A stretch of 64,000 nucleotides of DNA from Scatophagus argus. Taxonomy: Eukaryota; Chordata; Actinopteri; Scatophagidae. Positions 48,142 through 60,500 of the stretch are shown piece by piece. The translations under genes were made by a program, and so were the position numbers. The notes under the pieces were generated by a model that saw nothing but the letters and a program-made list of their open reading frames with translations, did no database searches and had not been told where the DNA came from. The DNA lies in NCBI RefSeq assembly GCF_020382885.2, contig NC_058513.1, positions 2,557,408-2,621,407 on the forward strand. The letters run 5' to 3'. Each line of letters starts with the position of its first letter. The first letter of the stretch is position 1.

Positions 48142-51100
48142 ATGGCAGACCTCCGACCGAGACTATGTGTGCTGAGGAGAGATTCAAGCGGCTACGGATT
48201 CCACCTGCATGGAGAGAGGGGCAAGACCGGGCAGTTTATCAGGCTCGTGGAGCCAGACACTCCCGCCTCCGCATCCGGGCTTCTCGCAGGCGACCGCCTG
48301 GTATTCGTGAATGGAGAGAACGTGGAGGGCGAGAGCCATCAGCGAGTTGTGGCCAGAATTCGGGATACCACCGGGGCTCTAGAGCTTATTGTGGTGGACG
48401 CAGATACGGATGAGCTGCTGAAGACACACAACCTGCAGTGCCGGAAAGAATTCGTCACGGAGGGGATTCCCCTACCCGGCGAGGACAGAGATTCCGACAG
48501 CGGGGACGGACAGAGGAACGGCACCCCGAGGGAATCCACCCCTGACCCGCGTGAGAATGGAGATGCCTCCTCTGAGAGGTCAGACAGTCTCAGTGTTAGC
48601 TCCAGCAACAAGGTAAAGCACAGCATCTCGCTACAATAAACGCACTACACAATGTACTTAGTACCCCCTAAAGTTGTCATTACATTTATTTTACATTCAA
48701 GAGTAAACATATTTTAAAAATGCTTTTGCTTCATAATGACTAAGGGTGGCATCTTCATTTTCTCCAGTGCAACGCTGGACCTTGAGAACTAACAAGTCAA
48801 AAGGTCAGCTAACCTGTTGCCCTGTGAAGTGCAGTGGTGGGCAATATATCATGTAATCTCTATTTGTGTAATAGAGTCATTTTATTGGAAATTCAAAAGG
48901 GAAACTTGACTGTGGGAGTTTATTCTTGGCCTTTAGATCAGTGTGCATTTAAAAAGAAACACCCTTGCCTCAAGGCTCACTTACAGCTTGTTGACAAATA
49001 TCCAGACACAAATGTCTAATAAGGAAATTGCAGCTTTCAGCATCATTTACAATTCCCTAAGACATTCCGAGATGTCAAAGGGATAATGGTATAAACAGTA
49101 TGGCAAAATGTACAGTATGTACGAACTGTATATGTTAGGATATCACCCAGCTCAACCTGCATAAAGTTTATTAGCTCTTTAAAAATCCATTACCCTGTTA
49201 CAGGAGTCAGACTAACTTTTCATACCCATCAGCCAAAAACAGCAATGTCCCTACCTTATGTCCTCCGATCTGATCTGAGGCCAGTATTCTCTCTGAGCTG
49301 CAAAGGTTATGCAGAAATAGATCTCTTATTAAGAAGCCACTTTCAGTGCAAGTGAAAGGCGATAAGCTAAGACATAGAGATGACACAGCACAGTGAAATG
49401 TGCCAGGTGTCTACTCATTCCTGCTGAACAGGGTCTTTGTCGAATAAATGTCTGTCATTCGCTCTGCTTCCCGTCTCGAATTCCCTGTCAGGTTTATCTC
49501 GTCAGACCAGAGGCTTTGTCACATTGATGCACGTCAGTGAGACAGGCCACTGTTATTATTATTATTGTTATTATCTGAGGGGATTTTGAGAGATATGAAT
49601 TGTCATTGCTGGATAAAAATAGTGCTTTTATTGAACATGCCCGGAGCATCTAGACTTTAGTGTTTGGTAAAGGTTTTTCCCACGGTTTGTATGAATGAGC
49701 TTCGCTGATAGTATTCACAAAAAAGAGCTAGATACACAACAACATGTCTGCCACTGCAAAATTTGCAGTAATTTGACTTGCGATTCTTTCCTTGGATTAC
49801 CAAAAATCTCATTTCTTTAAAGACCAGGCCTTTGTTGTCTGTTATGAAAATATTTTACAATGTTACTCCCTGAGATGGTCTTTGTAGACTGTGTAACTGT
49901 TTAAGCCGGTGCAAAGTCTGGACCCCGATTTGAATGTTGTGTAAGAGTAATACAAAATAGACTCATTGTGGAGGTGTTCAGCTGTGTGGAGCTTGGAGAA
50001 TTTTTTTATTTAGGGCTTACAGAAATATCATCATTGTTGGTTATTTTTAGACTCAGCCCCTTCAGGTAAGAGTCAAGGGTCAGTTAAACAAACACATCGT
50101 ATCCTACATTGATTTATTTGTGATAATCCGCCACAATATCAACATTGACCTCCATGTATTTTCGATACGTTTCAGCGGTTATGATTTTGCAGTATATTGC
50201 GATACTGTAAGCACAGTCTTGTGTGTTTACACTAGTGGTACGTGCTGTCTGCTTCCTGTCTCAGTTGATGTTGTTACATTTAAAGGAAAGTCTAAAGGCT
50301 GAAGATAGATGTCTCGACATCCCATCTGATAAGAATTTTGACTTCAAGATAAAATTTTTGTTGTCATTATACAAAATGCACAATCAAATATAGGTGCACT
50401 GAAGAACCGAGAACTCGAGAAACAATGCTGTAAAAAAAAAAAAAAAAAAAAAAAATGCTACTTCATTCACACAAAGACACATTCTGCATATCCAAGCATT
50501 TTAACCATACACTCAACGAATGCAGTTAAAAGTGAGATTAAAAAAAAAAAAACATATCGTCCATAATGATAAAAAGTGCTCACAGATATTCATACATTAT
50601 AAATGATCGCACATGATGTAATTCGAAGTTTAGCATGGCGGTGGCTTTACGATACATCTCGTGGTGTGTGTTTTGAAAGACCTGTAGCGTTTCCTGCAGG
50701 GCACCAGTTGAAACAGGTGATGGGCAGAGTGGGATGAGGCCTTGAGGAGGTTGTATGTCTTTCGCAGGCAGATGAAGATGTCAGTATTGCACGGTCTTTA
50801 TGATTCTCTGCTGGGACTTTTTTGTCAGCTGCAGAGCTGCTGCCATAACACACCCGGATGTTGTGTGTGTGAGGACGCTCTAGGTTGCGACATGTTTACT
50901 TTCCTGAATGTTCTCAGGAAGTACAGCCGCTATAAATCTGTTAATACAGAAAGCGTATTAAACCCATGACCAAAGTAGTCATACATTCTGTCATTGTGTC
51001 ACTTATGGATGGAATTAAAATAAAAATGAATAATTTATCTACTTTATGGGGATCCCCTGAAACTCCATCAAGGTCCCCAGAACCCACTTTGAAAACCACT

Positions 51101-54100
51101 GAGTTCCTCTGGCTGTCAGTCTCAGAGATATATTGCCACCTGTTAATAGCCAAGTTTCTGCAAGTTTCTGTTCAAACTGAGGAAATTAATGTGTGATTTC
51201 ATCCACTGCTGTAACACATCAGAGATATGGAAAACATCATCTCCAGTGGATCTCAGCCAAGAGTAAAAGCTGTTTTTCAATATTTCCAGTGATTATAGAG
51301 ATTAATTGAAAGTGCAGAAAAAGCCAAAGTCAGTCAAAACTTGGATGGAAAAGTTTCCGTTTACTACCTGACTGTGCAGAACTGAAGAGTTGGTAGTTTC
51401 TTCTCCATCTATAAACAGCAGGTTGCTGTCCTGTTGTTGTTGACCACAGCATTAGGACTACAGTCACTGAGGCATTGTTTGTTGTTTGTGCCAAATACTA
51501 CCTTTCCTATCTCGTTAGGTAACGTAATTGTCTGTTGTTTGACTGATTCAAGTTATTTATCTATGTCGAACGACCCGAGTCCATGCCTCTGTCCATATCT
51601 GTATACATTTCTTTCAAATACAGTAAGCACATTCTGCCCCTGTTCTGTCGTTAGAAATGGGATGTCTAGGTCTTTGTCTCATTCTGTGTAGGTGGCTCAT
51701 ACCTCATCACTAATACTCTGACCTTCAGTAAGTGAAAGCCCAGGCTGGCTGGCTGTGATGCTGCAAACCTCCAGCTACATTCCTCCCTGATGGGAAACTT
51801 GGCAGAGCCTGCCTGATAGTCTGATACTGACCTCTGATACCAACCTCCCACTGGGATACACTTGAGTGGGTTGGCCATTGATGACATGAGCCACAATCAT
51901 GCTAATGATTCAAACAATCGTTCCTTTCACGTGATTGTCCAATACTATTTGGTATTGCAGTCTGGGCTTCAGTCACCAGTCCTTTTTCACACTAGATTAG
52001 TCTTAACAAAGACTGGGACATCTGATTCCTCAGAGATTGCTTTTTTCCTGGAAGATAAAAGCATGAACCGAGTGAGCATGTCATCATATTATGGTAACAT
52101 CCTGGCCTCCAGCGGCCCAGTCCCTCGCCACGCCAAGGGCCGTCTATCGGTCACCATAGAGATCCCCGCCAGCAGAAAGAGGCTTTGTCCGCAGTGTTTA
52201 CATGAGGAGAAAGGCTTCTGGGCCAGGGAGGAAAGGAGAGAGGACTCTCACGCCTCAACAAGGAGGCCATGCTGACCCTGAAATACCTACACCCTCTCTT
52301 AACATACACTGTCAATAAGGCTGCAGCGAAGTGAGAATATGTGTGTTTGGGTGTGGACAAGAGGGGCCTGACCACAGGATTAAACAGCAGTTTGTTCTTC
52401 TGTAGATGTGAAAATGTCAGATAAATGGTGAAAGAATGGGATTCTAAATGAGTGTTAGCAGGCAAGGCAAGTTTCAGTATAATGAAGCTGTTCACCAAAA
52501 AGAAAAGGTTGGTGCCATTTCATTCCCCACGGTCCATTGGTTTCTCATTTGGAGAGGATACGGACTCTTTACATTCACGCCATTGTCTTACAGGGATTTG
52601 TTTCACCCCGCTTCCACTCCTTGTTTGCAGTTGCAGAAGACTTTGGACCTCAGACACGGAATGAAAGTCTCGACCCTGCTCTCCAAAGGAAGGGATCATT
52701 TCAGGGTTTCATAACTTCTCTTATCGCCAGCTCATATAAGAGCAATCAAGATTCATTAAGCTATAAATCAGTATTGCTGTCATATTACAAGATATGTTTG
52801 TAATTATAGTATTACACCATTAGATTAGAAACAGCCTTGGATCTGCAGCATCCAGTGCGTGTAATATTTGGTTTTAGTGTGTGATTGAACATATAAGCAT
52901 TTTTCAGGTTTTCATCCTGAAACGATTAGTTTACCAGTCAACTGTATAGCTTAAGCAATGCTTGAAAAAAGTGAATGCTCTATAGTAGACAAACTATGTA
53001 ATAAGAATATTTCAATCAGGATTTTGGGAGCTGATCACTTGATCACTGATTGCTGTGTGTTTAGCTCCACTGTAAGCTTAGCTATTAGCTGGTAGCTCCT
53101 CCACCAGCTGCTAACAGCTAATAGCTAACTAGCTCTATTCTTGTGAGATCTTGCAAGCAAACCCTTTGAGAGGGGACAGATGGACCGATACTGCACGAAC
53201 ATTTCAGAATAGTTATAAGAAAGAAGAAACCAGCCAGTGATATTTTTAAAATATTTTTTCAATTCTCGACATCAAAAATGTCTTTATAGCAAGTACAGAC
53301 ATGTGTGTATCAGTGTATCATATTTTTAATGACCCTCAAATGCTTGTGCTTGCAGGAGTATCTTTCCATCAGAAGTTTCTTTATATGGACTGCAGTCCAG
53401 AGCAAAAGTGTTGCTGGTGTCAACTGACTGAGATCCTCACTGTCTCCCTGTTTTCTTGGTGACATAGTCTGAATAGACTCAGACTCACTGTTGGTCGTTC
53501 AAGCGTCCATCACGGTGCTTCATCCATAGCAAAAGAGTAGTCATATAGCCATCCATTCGTTTTTCAGCATTTTCCGCTCGAGGTTAACCAAGGACATGTT
53601 TCTGACACTGAGATGATCATTTTCTTCTCTTTGGCTCTGAGTGGACCGTGAAGTTAAACTGTCCAGTGAAAGCCTGCTGAGCCTTCAAGATTTAATCAGA
53701 GTCTTTGGCATGACAGGGATTATAATTACATTTGGTGCAAGTTATTAGGAAAGGGTTTTTGAAGTCTCTCCTCTTATCAAACTGTGAATACATTAATACT
53801 GTTCTCCATATAAGGCTTTGTCCTGACACTTTGGGCTGAGCCTGCCTGCAGCTCTAATCAGTCAGCAGTTGCTAAATTGAGAATTCAGCGTGACCAAACA
53901 GATGGGGATCATTTTGTGTATATATAGAAACCAGGGTGTGTGTGTGTGTGTGAGGAAGTATAAATGCAATATGTTCTGAATTGTGGACCGTTACTAGAGG
54001 TAATTTTTATCACCACTACCTCTCATACGCTCAGGTAAGGTGTCAAATTAAGCTTTGTGAGGCTGGCTCGGCTCAGAAGGAAACTTATTTCAACTACTTG

Positions 54101-57100
54101 GTAATGGCAAGCTAACGGTTATGTTGGCAGACATTTTACTGAAATACAGGGAATTTATTGTCCTGATGTTATTGAATGAAATGACCACGAGCCCGGCAGG
54201 AAACAGTCACTTTGCTAACATTAGCACTTCAATTAACAGGGCGTGGACAGGAAAACTCAACATAGTCACGAGCTAATGGCTAACTAATGCCAATGGCAGC
54301 AGACATATCTGGTTTATTTCCATTGCTGTCATCTCAGTAAAACATTCTGTGTGCCAAGTTTGAACATTAGCTTAACATAAGCAAGGAGCATTTTCTTGGA
54401 TATGTTAGCCAGCAGTAGCATAGCAGTAATGATCACCTTGAGTCTTTTCAGTACATGCCGAAAAGCTATACGTAAGTCCTTCTGAATCTCTTTACCGTGT
54501 TTCTCTTAAAAGAGAGCCTGGCAGGCATCCTGTGAAGGAAACTGACCTTGGCTGGATGCAGATGGAAAGCTTTGTGATAATATTAGCTAATGCTGCAACT
54601 AACGATTATTTTCATTACTAGTTAATCTGCCGGTTATTTACAACAATTGTGAAAAATATACAATTTCCAAGAGCTCAAAGAAAAAATTCTTTTTTTGTCC
54701 AATCAACAGTCTGAAACCTTGAGACTTATTTACTGTCATAAATGACAAAGAAAGGCAGCAAATCCCACATTTACAAAGCTGGTTTGTTTGACATTTTTGC
54801 TTGAAAAATAATTTAAACTATTAATTTATTATCAAAATAGTTGGCAGTTAGTTGGATCATTACAGCTCTGATGTCTGTAGACGGATCAGTGAACAAACTT
54901 AGTTCAGTGTTTGCAAAATGCTGATGCTTTGCTAACTTACAGTATCTAACCAACATAAGGACTGCTACAAAAACCTTGTGAGTGGAGGCTGGCTGGGTGG
55001 CATTGGGTGGTTTGTGAATTTTAAACACATTTTTCAGTTACACAGTTTGTTGGTAAAGGGCATTTCTGTAACACATACACTACACACATAAACACACGCA
55101 CGCAGCAGACTTCTCTGTCACTACACAAGTTGTTAGCTGCTGAGGTGGAGCCAGTGAGGAAACCACTTCCTGTCCTTGTAATGGGTTGCTATAGTGCTAC
55201 AGTGCTGCATTGTTTGCTTTTGTCTCAGTCAGTTAATAATAACCATAATGCTTCATGTAGTGGCAGTTTTGTGTAGAGTGCGTTGAGTATGGCTTCCTCA
55301 AGTAATAAACACAAAGCTAAATGTAACCACGTTCCCCAAACAAGCACTCATTCTCTCAGTATATGGCTGAACAGTTTGGACAGACTGGACATCACACACC
55401 AACATACCACTGACTGTTTTAATCAACATGATTCATTTACTTCAACAGAGCTGCCTTGACTATGATATGTGTTTAAAAGCTCCGGAAAAGCTGATAAGTC
55501 ACACTGAGTTGAAATTGTTTCTGTAAATCAATAACAGAACAGTTGAATTGCTTCAAAACTAGTGCAGTCTCTGTGCCATTGCCAAAATGGTAATTTTTTT
55601 TTGATGCTTTACTTTGAAGTATATAAACAAGAACTTTTTCTAAGTGAGATAACTGAACAGGGAATAAATAACAAATCCGAGCAGATATTCAGTGCCAGCT
55701 ATTGGTAATTTATCACTGTGGGTACACACTGCTCACCAGTGCTGTTGTCTTCAGTGAGGAACTGTTGAAGTGCATTGCACAACTCTCGCTGTTGAGGTGT
55801 ACTGTGGACTGTTGCAAACACTGCACTCTTTTCTAGTTGATTATTTCAAGAGGCTGGTGTGACGGAGGCTGTAAAGTTTAGTGGTGTCACAACACACGCA
55901 GCACTCATGCAAACATGTTAAGGTTTGTTCAGCAGAAATGGCTCAATTCATTGACAGTTCTTTGTGAAAATCTGCAGCAAGTTTGGTGAAAAATCTCTCT
56001 GTGGAACTGTGCCCAGAAGTTTTCATAAAGGTTTCACATCACTCACCGCTTAGTGTTTCACCCTGCGTTCAAGGTCCTCTCATCAAGTCATCCTTCTTTA
56101 TGAGGTACTAGGCTGGAGCACAGGATCTGAATGTTTAACTACAGCAAGCTGTAAAACCATTAACCTTTGATATTTAACGAGCTTAGGGAATGTTTGCAAT
56201 GGTTGCCTGTGCCATTTTACCGTCGCACTGAATTGTTTTCACCCTGTGGCTGTCTGATCAGGTCACAAGCCAGATATTGTTTCACTGTAGAAAGTGCCAT
56301 CTCTCTGTGCTTTCTGATTTTCCTGCTCTGACTCAGGGCCGTTGGTTCCTACTGAAAAATCTGAAAATAAAAGCCAATTTTTCTGAAAACAGTTGTTCAT
56401 AACATAATATGATACATATTATATATATATATATGTACATAATATTCAGAATTAGTTGGTTTCCAGTGTATAATCACCTAAAACTGAGAATCGTTGTCCT
56501 TTTGTTACCTTAGAATCAGAGTTTTAAGGGGAGCAGGTCCTCGTACACTGAGTCCACCACCTTTTCTTTAAAATAAAAATCAGCTTATAGAAGTGTGGAT
56601 GGACCAACATCAAAACATCAAACAAAACAAAACAAAAAAAGGTTTAAAAATGCAGGCATTTTTATGGGACACATGAACCTGCAGTTGACGTGGACAGAGG
56701 CAGAGGACAACCTGCAGCAGGTGTGTCTCCACTCTTTCTCATTTTGTTTACATGTACTCTCTTTTTCATGAACGCCCTGTGCTTACAGGGTAATAAAAGC
56801 GAGCCACAAAATAATAATACCCCTCCCCCCCAAAAAAAAACATATTCAATAAAAACAAACCACAAAACAAGCAACAAAAACACTAACACTCACACTGCTG
56901 TGAGCCAGCTAAGAGGGCCTTGGAGCAAGACTGGATCAGCCTGTCCGACCTCCTAATATCCTGTAACGTGTTCCATTTCTGCAGAGCCCAGCTGTCTTAG
57001 TGTAGTGATTTTTGGAGAACAGTGTAGTGTGGCGCATACTTGATCTATATTTAAAAAGATATTTAATACATTAAGATAGTTTGCCAAGAAGCACTGTGTA

Positions 57101-57458
57101 AATAAAAAAGAAAGCAGTGCTGTTCTGTTCACACTGACGCTTGGTAGTTGCCATGTCATTACCAGCAGCTTTTATAATATGGTTATTTTAGTATTTATGC
57201 CTTTCTTATTTCAATTTATTTCTTAATGGAATACCACTCAAAATTTGTATTTGTAACTGAGTTCTGAGTTACTACAACAAGATGTTTCAGATAAGCTTGT
57301 AGGAACACGTCTCCTCTGAGGTTTGCCTTCCTGAGAGGGTTGGTTTCGCAACAGCTTTTGAAAACTTTACCAATGCCAGCACGTTAAATAGACTCTCTGC
57401 TGGATTTTTCCCATTGCTATTATTCTCATACAGCACTTGTTGTCACTGCACTGTTTTG

Positions 57459-57506
<48 letters not shown>

Positions 57507-60500
57507 TGCAGCTAATGCTGTGGTTTTCCTGTGCACGCTTGTGTGAAAGAGACGGCAAAGGAACCCTGGCAATTAGAAAGTAGCGCCGAAATGTCACTTG
57601 AAATGCATGCATTATGATCGAGTGACGCTGGTGATGTGATAGAGATATTTATGGAGATGGTAAGAAAAGGACACGTATGCATGTCCTGTCACAAACTCCT
57701 CTTCAGATTGCGTATAGACTCACTGGTCCTGGCAGACTATCTGCTTACCTCCTGTGCCACAGCGGGATCTCTCCTTCCCTGTGGTGCAGTAAATGCATTA
57801 CATGGAGGTAGTTTACCTCACTTGACTGGTTCAAATACCTGTCAATAACTGTGCTGTGTATCTGAACTTGCATTTTTGAGGTTGGAATTGGACTTGAAGG
57901 CTCACTTGAATCTTGAACTCTGTCTACCTGTTTAGGTATCTTGTTCCAAGTGACCGTGAAAAGTTGTGCATCAGCAGCAAATGTATGGTTGTCAGCTATC
58001 AGCTGCCTGCTAGTTTAGGCAGACTCATATGTTTCATGCACAGTAAGACAAGGGACTTTTGGTCCATGAGTTTATCCTGAATGCAGCATTAATTGATATT
58101 TTTGGCCACTTTTGGGGCAATGGGGGAAGTTTTACATTTGTTTAGCTTTCATCCAGAGTGGCTTTAAGTTACAATAAGTGCATGTGGATACAACCCAACA
58201 AGTGCAAGAATTATGCAAGTACACCAAACTTCAACCTGTGCTGTCTTTTAGATGGGGAACAGACATGGCCCAGAGGGACGGGACTCTCCCTGAGCGATGA
58301 GATCATTTTAAAGTGCTGCATTCCTGTAGTGCACTTTGTACCTTGCCTGTGTTTTTCCTTATCATCTTCAATTAACAACCACTGGTCATATGGGTTTTGT
58401 CATAAATGTGTGATTCCATCCAAAGGTTGGAATCTGTCACTGTTGCCTCACATTAAGTCCTTCCAAGATCACAATGTCTTACTCGGGATGTTTCGGCAAT
58501 CATCAACCATGCTGATTTCACATAAACCTTTGGATCAATGTATAATCTGACAGGGCGCGTCTGTCTTGAGTGAATGCTGAGGTTGCAGTGGTTGATCTTA
58601 AATTGTCACTTGGCAGGGACTCGCTAACAGATAGCCAACTCACTAACTCAAAGTCACGGACGTTGCATAGATAGCTGAGGTTAGCACAGTATCTGTATCT
58701 GTATGCCTGGATGCAGTAGATGGTTGTATTCACCTTTAAAGGTGGTTTGTGATCCACCAATAAAGAAGGACCACAATGTTGTAGCCCTCATTATGTCAAA
58801 CCGCTGCACCTAGGTGGAGCCACGCAGCGTAGGTAGATTGCTAGTTCAGTTCAATTCAATTCAGTTTATTTATATAGTGCCAAGTCACAGCAAAAGTTGT
58901 CTCATGACACTTTCCAATTAGAGCAGGTCAGCAGGATTAGCCTCTGCAGGCGAGCACAGATCTGCACCTGCTTCCTGCAGATTCAGTTAGGGAACGAAGT
59001 CAGCTGTAGAACAGTATAAGTCGTCTCATCATGTGCGTGAACACCTGTCCGAGGTCCACGTAGATCGTGTTGTAACAAAAATTTTCTGCTTATGCATGTT
59101 TACAACCTCGTTTAGTTCTCATTCTTTTAATGGCTCTATGTGTTATTTGTGCAAATAAACTCCATGCGTGCAGTAAGAAGGAAGTTACTTGACGTACATA
59201 CTCTGTAATTTACAACAAAGACTGATGTGGAATCTCAGGTTGACGTAAGCTACATTTGGAAGCGGACCGCATGGGAGAAATGGGAGATTAACTGCACTAA
59301 ATTGTTCTTAAATGAAAGTGGCTGAAAGCAGCTGCAGTGTCCGTTGCATCCTTCCTTTAATCAGGATTGTCTGGGGGTTGTTGAGCTCACTCTCTGCTGT
59401 TCCTGCTGCTATTCGCTTCAACATGTCACACCATTAAACTGTGACTATATGAGATTTACATGAATCGCCTGGTTATATTACATATATTATATACAGCTGT
59501 GTTAAAAACAGTGTGCTAGAATGTGACGAGTAGCCAGTAACGGTAGCTGGTGACAAATACTTGAAGCCTTGAGCTCCTCCATCTTTCAAGTGGAAGAACT
59601 ACTGTTGGAACATCAAAATGAAGAGACACTAAGTCAAAGTTTAATTTGGACTCTTGGTCTCTCATAATGTTCATCATTTTTGACTTCCTGTCCTAATTTA
59701 TCAATTATATTGACTTAATATTAAAATGATCATTGATTATCTTGTTATTTTGACCGTTAAGAAGTCTGACTTGGCGTCCCATCAAGAAAGTCAAAATGAT
59801 TTGAATGATTCCGTCCTATCATTTTGACTGCAATCTAACAATATTCGAATTATTCACTGACTTGATGAACCTCACAATTTTAGACAAAAAGTTCTAATTC
59901 TGAATTAGCACAACAATTTGACTCACTGTCACTTTCATCATATCACTTTCATGTTTTCAACTTTCTGTTTGATTTCCTAACTGGCTGGCGTATCTGATCG
60001 ATGTTGTTGTCGTTTTATGTCCGTCTGTGCGCAGGAGGAGAGAAGCGGGCCGCGGCCTCGTCTCTGCCACATGAATAAGGGAGCCGGCGGCTACGGCTTC
60101 AACCTGCACAGCGACAAGTCCAGACCGGGCCAGTTCATCAGAGCTGTGGATGAAGACTCTCCGGCACAGAGGGCAGGCCTCAGACCACAGGACAAGATCA
60201 TCCAGGTACGCATGGTTCCTTACTTGATCAGCGAAGAAGATTGGGATAGAGCGTTCTGTACCACCTGTCCAGTGTTCACAGCCAGCGTGGGAGTCTGGTG
60301 GTGAGACTGAGAGAATCCTGATGGCATTCCTGTCTCAGATCGTCCTCCCACAGGAATTTCTCTGTGACTTATCTCCCTGGGTTTTTGATTAGTCCCACGC
60401 CCTGCATCAACAGCATTACCCAACATTTTCCATCACTGGTACCATCGCTCCCCTGTCAGGTCGTCATGCCATTCATTACTCTGCGGTGCAATCTCGACTA

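Larger units (their letters stand above)
48613..60034 (+). other. nherf1 intron 1 (11.4 kb), no nested gene seen
   Basis: No convincing coding exon on either strand. The open frames at 51862-52275 (plus) and 52151-52498 (minus) overlap one another and show no domain; the first opens at TTG. Contents noted: poly(A) at 50432-50455, a hairpin at 53078-53128, (GT)n at 57461-57505, and a repeat at 58850-59090. Confidence 0.5.

Noticed and set aside
51862-52275. 137-codon open frame in nherf1 intron 1
   Set aside because: It opens at TTG, has no recognisable domain, overlaps an equally long frame on the other strand, and lacks splice context.
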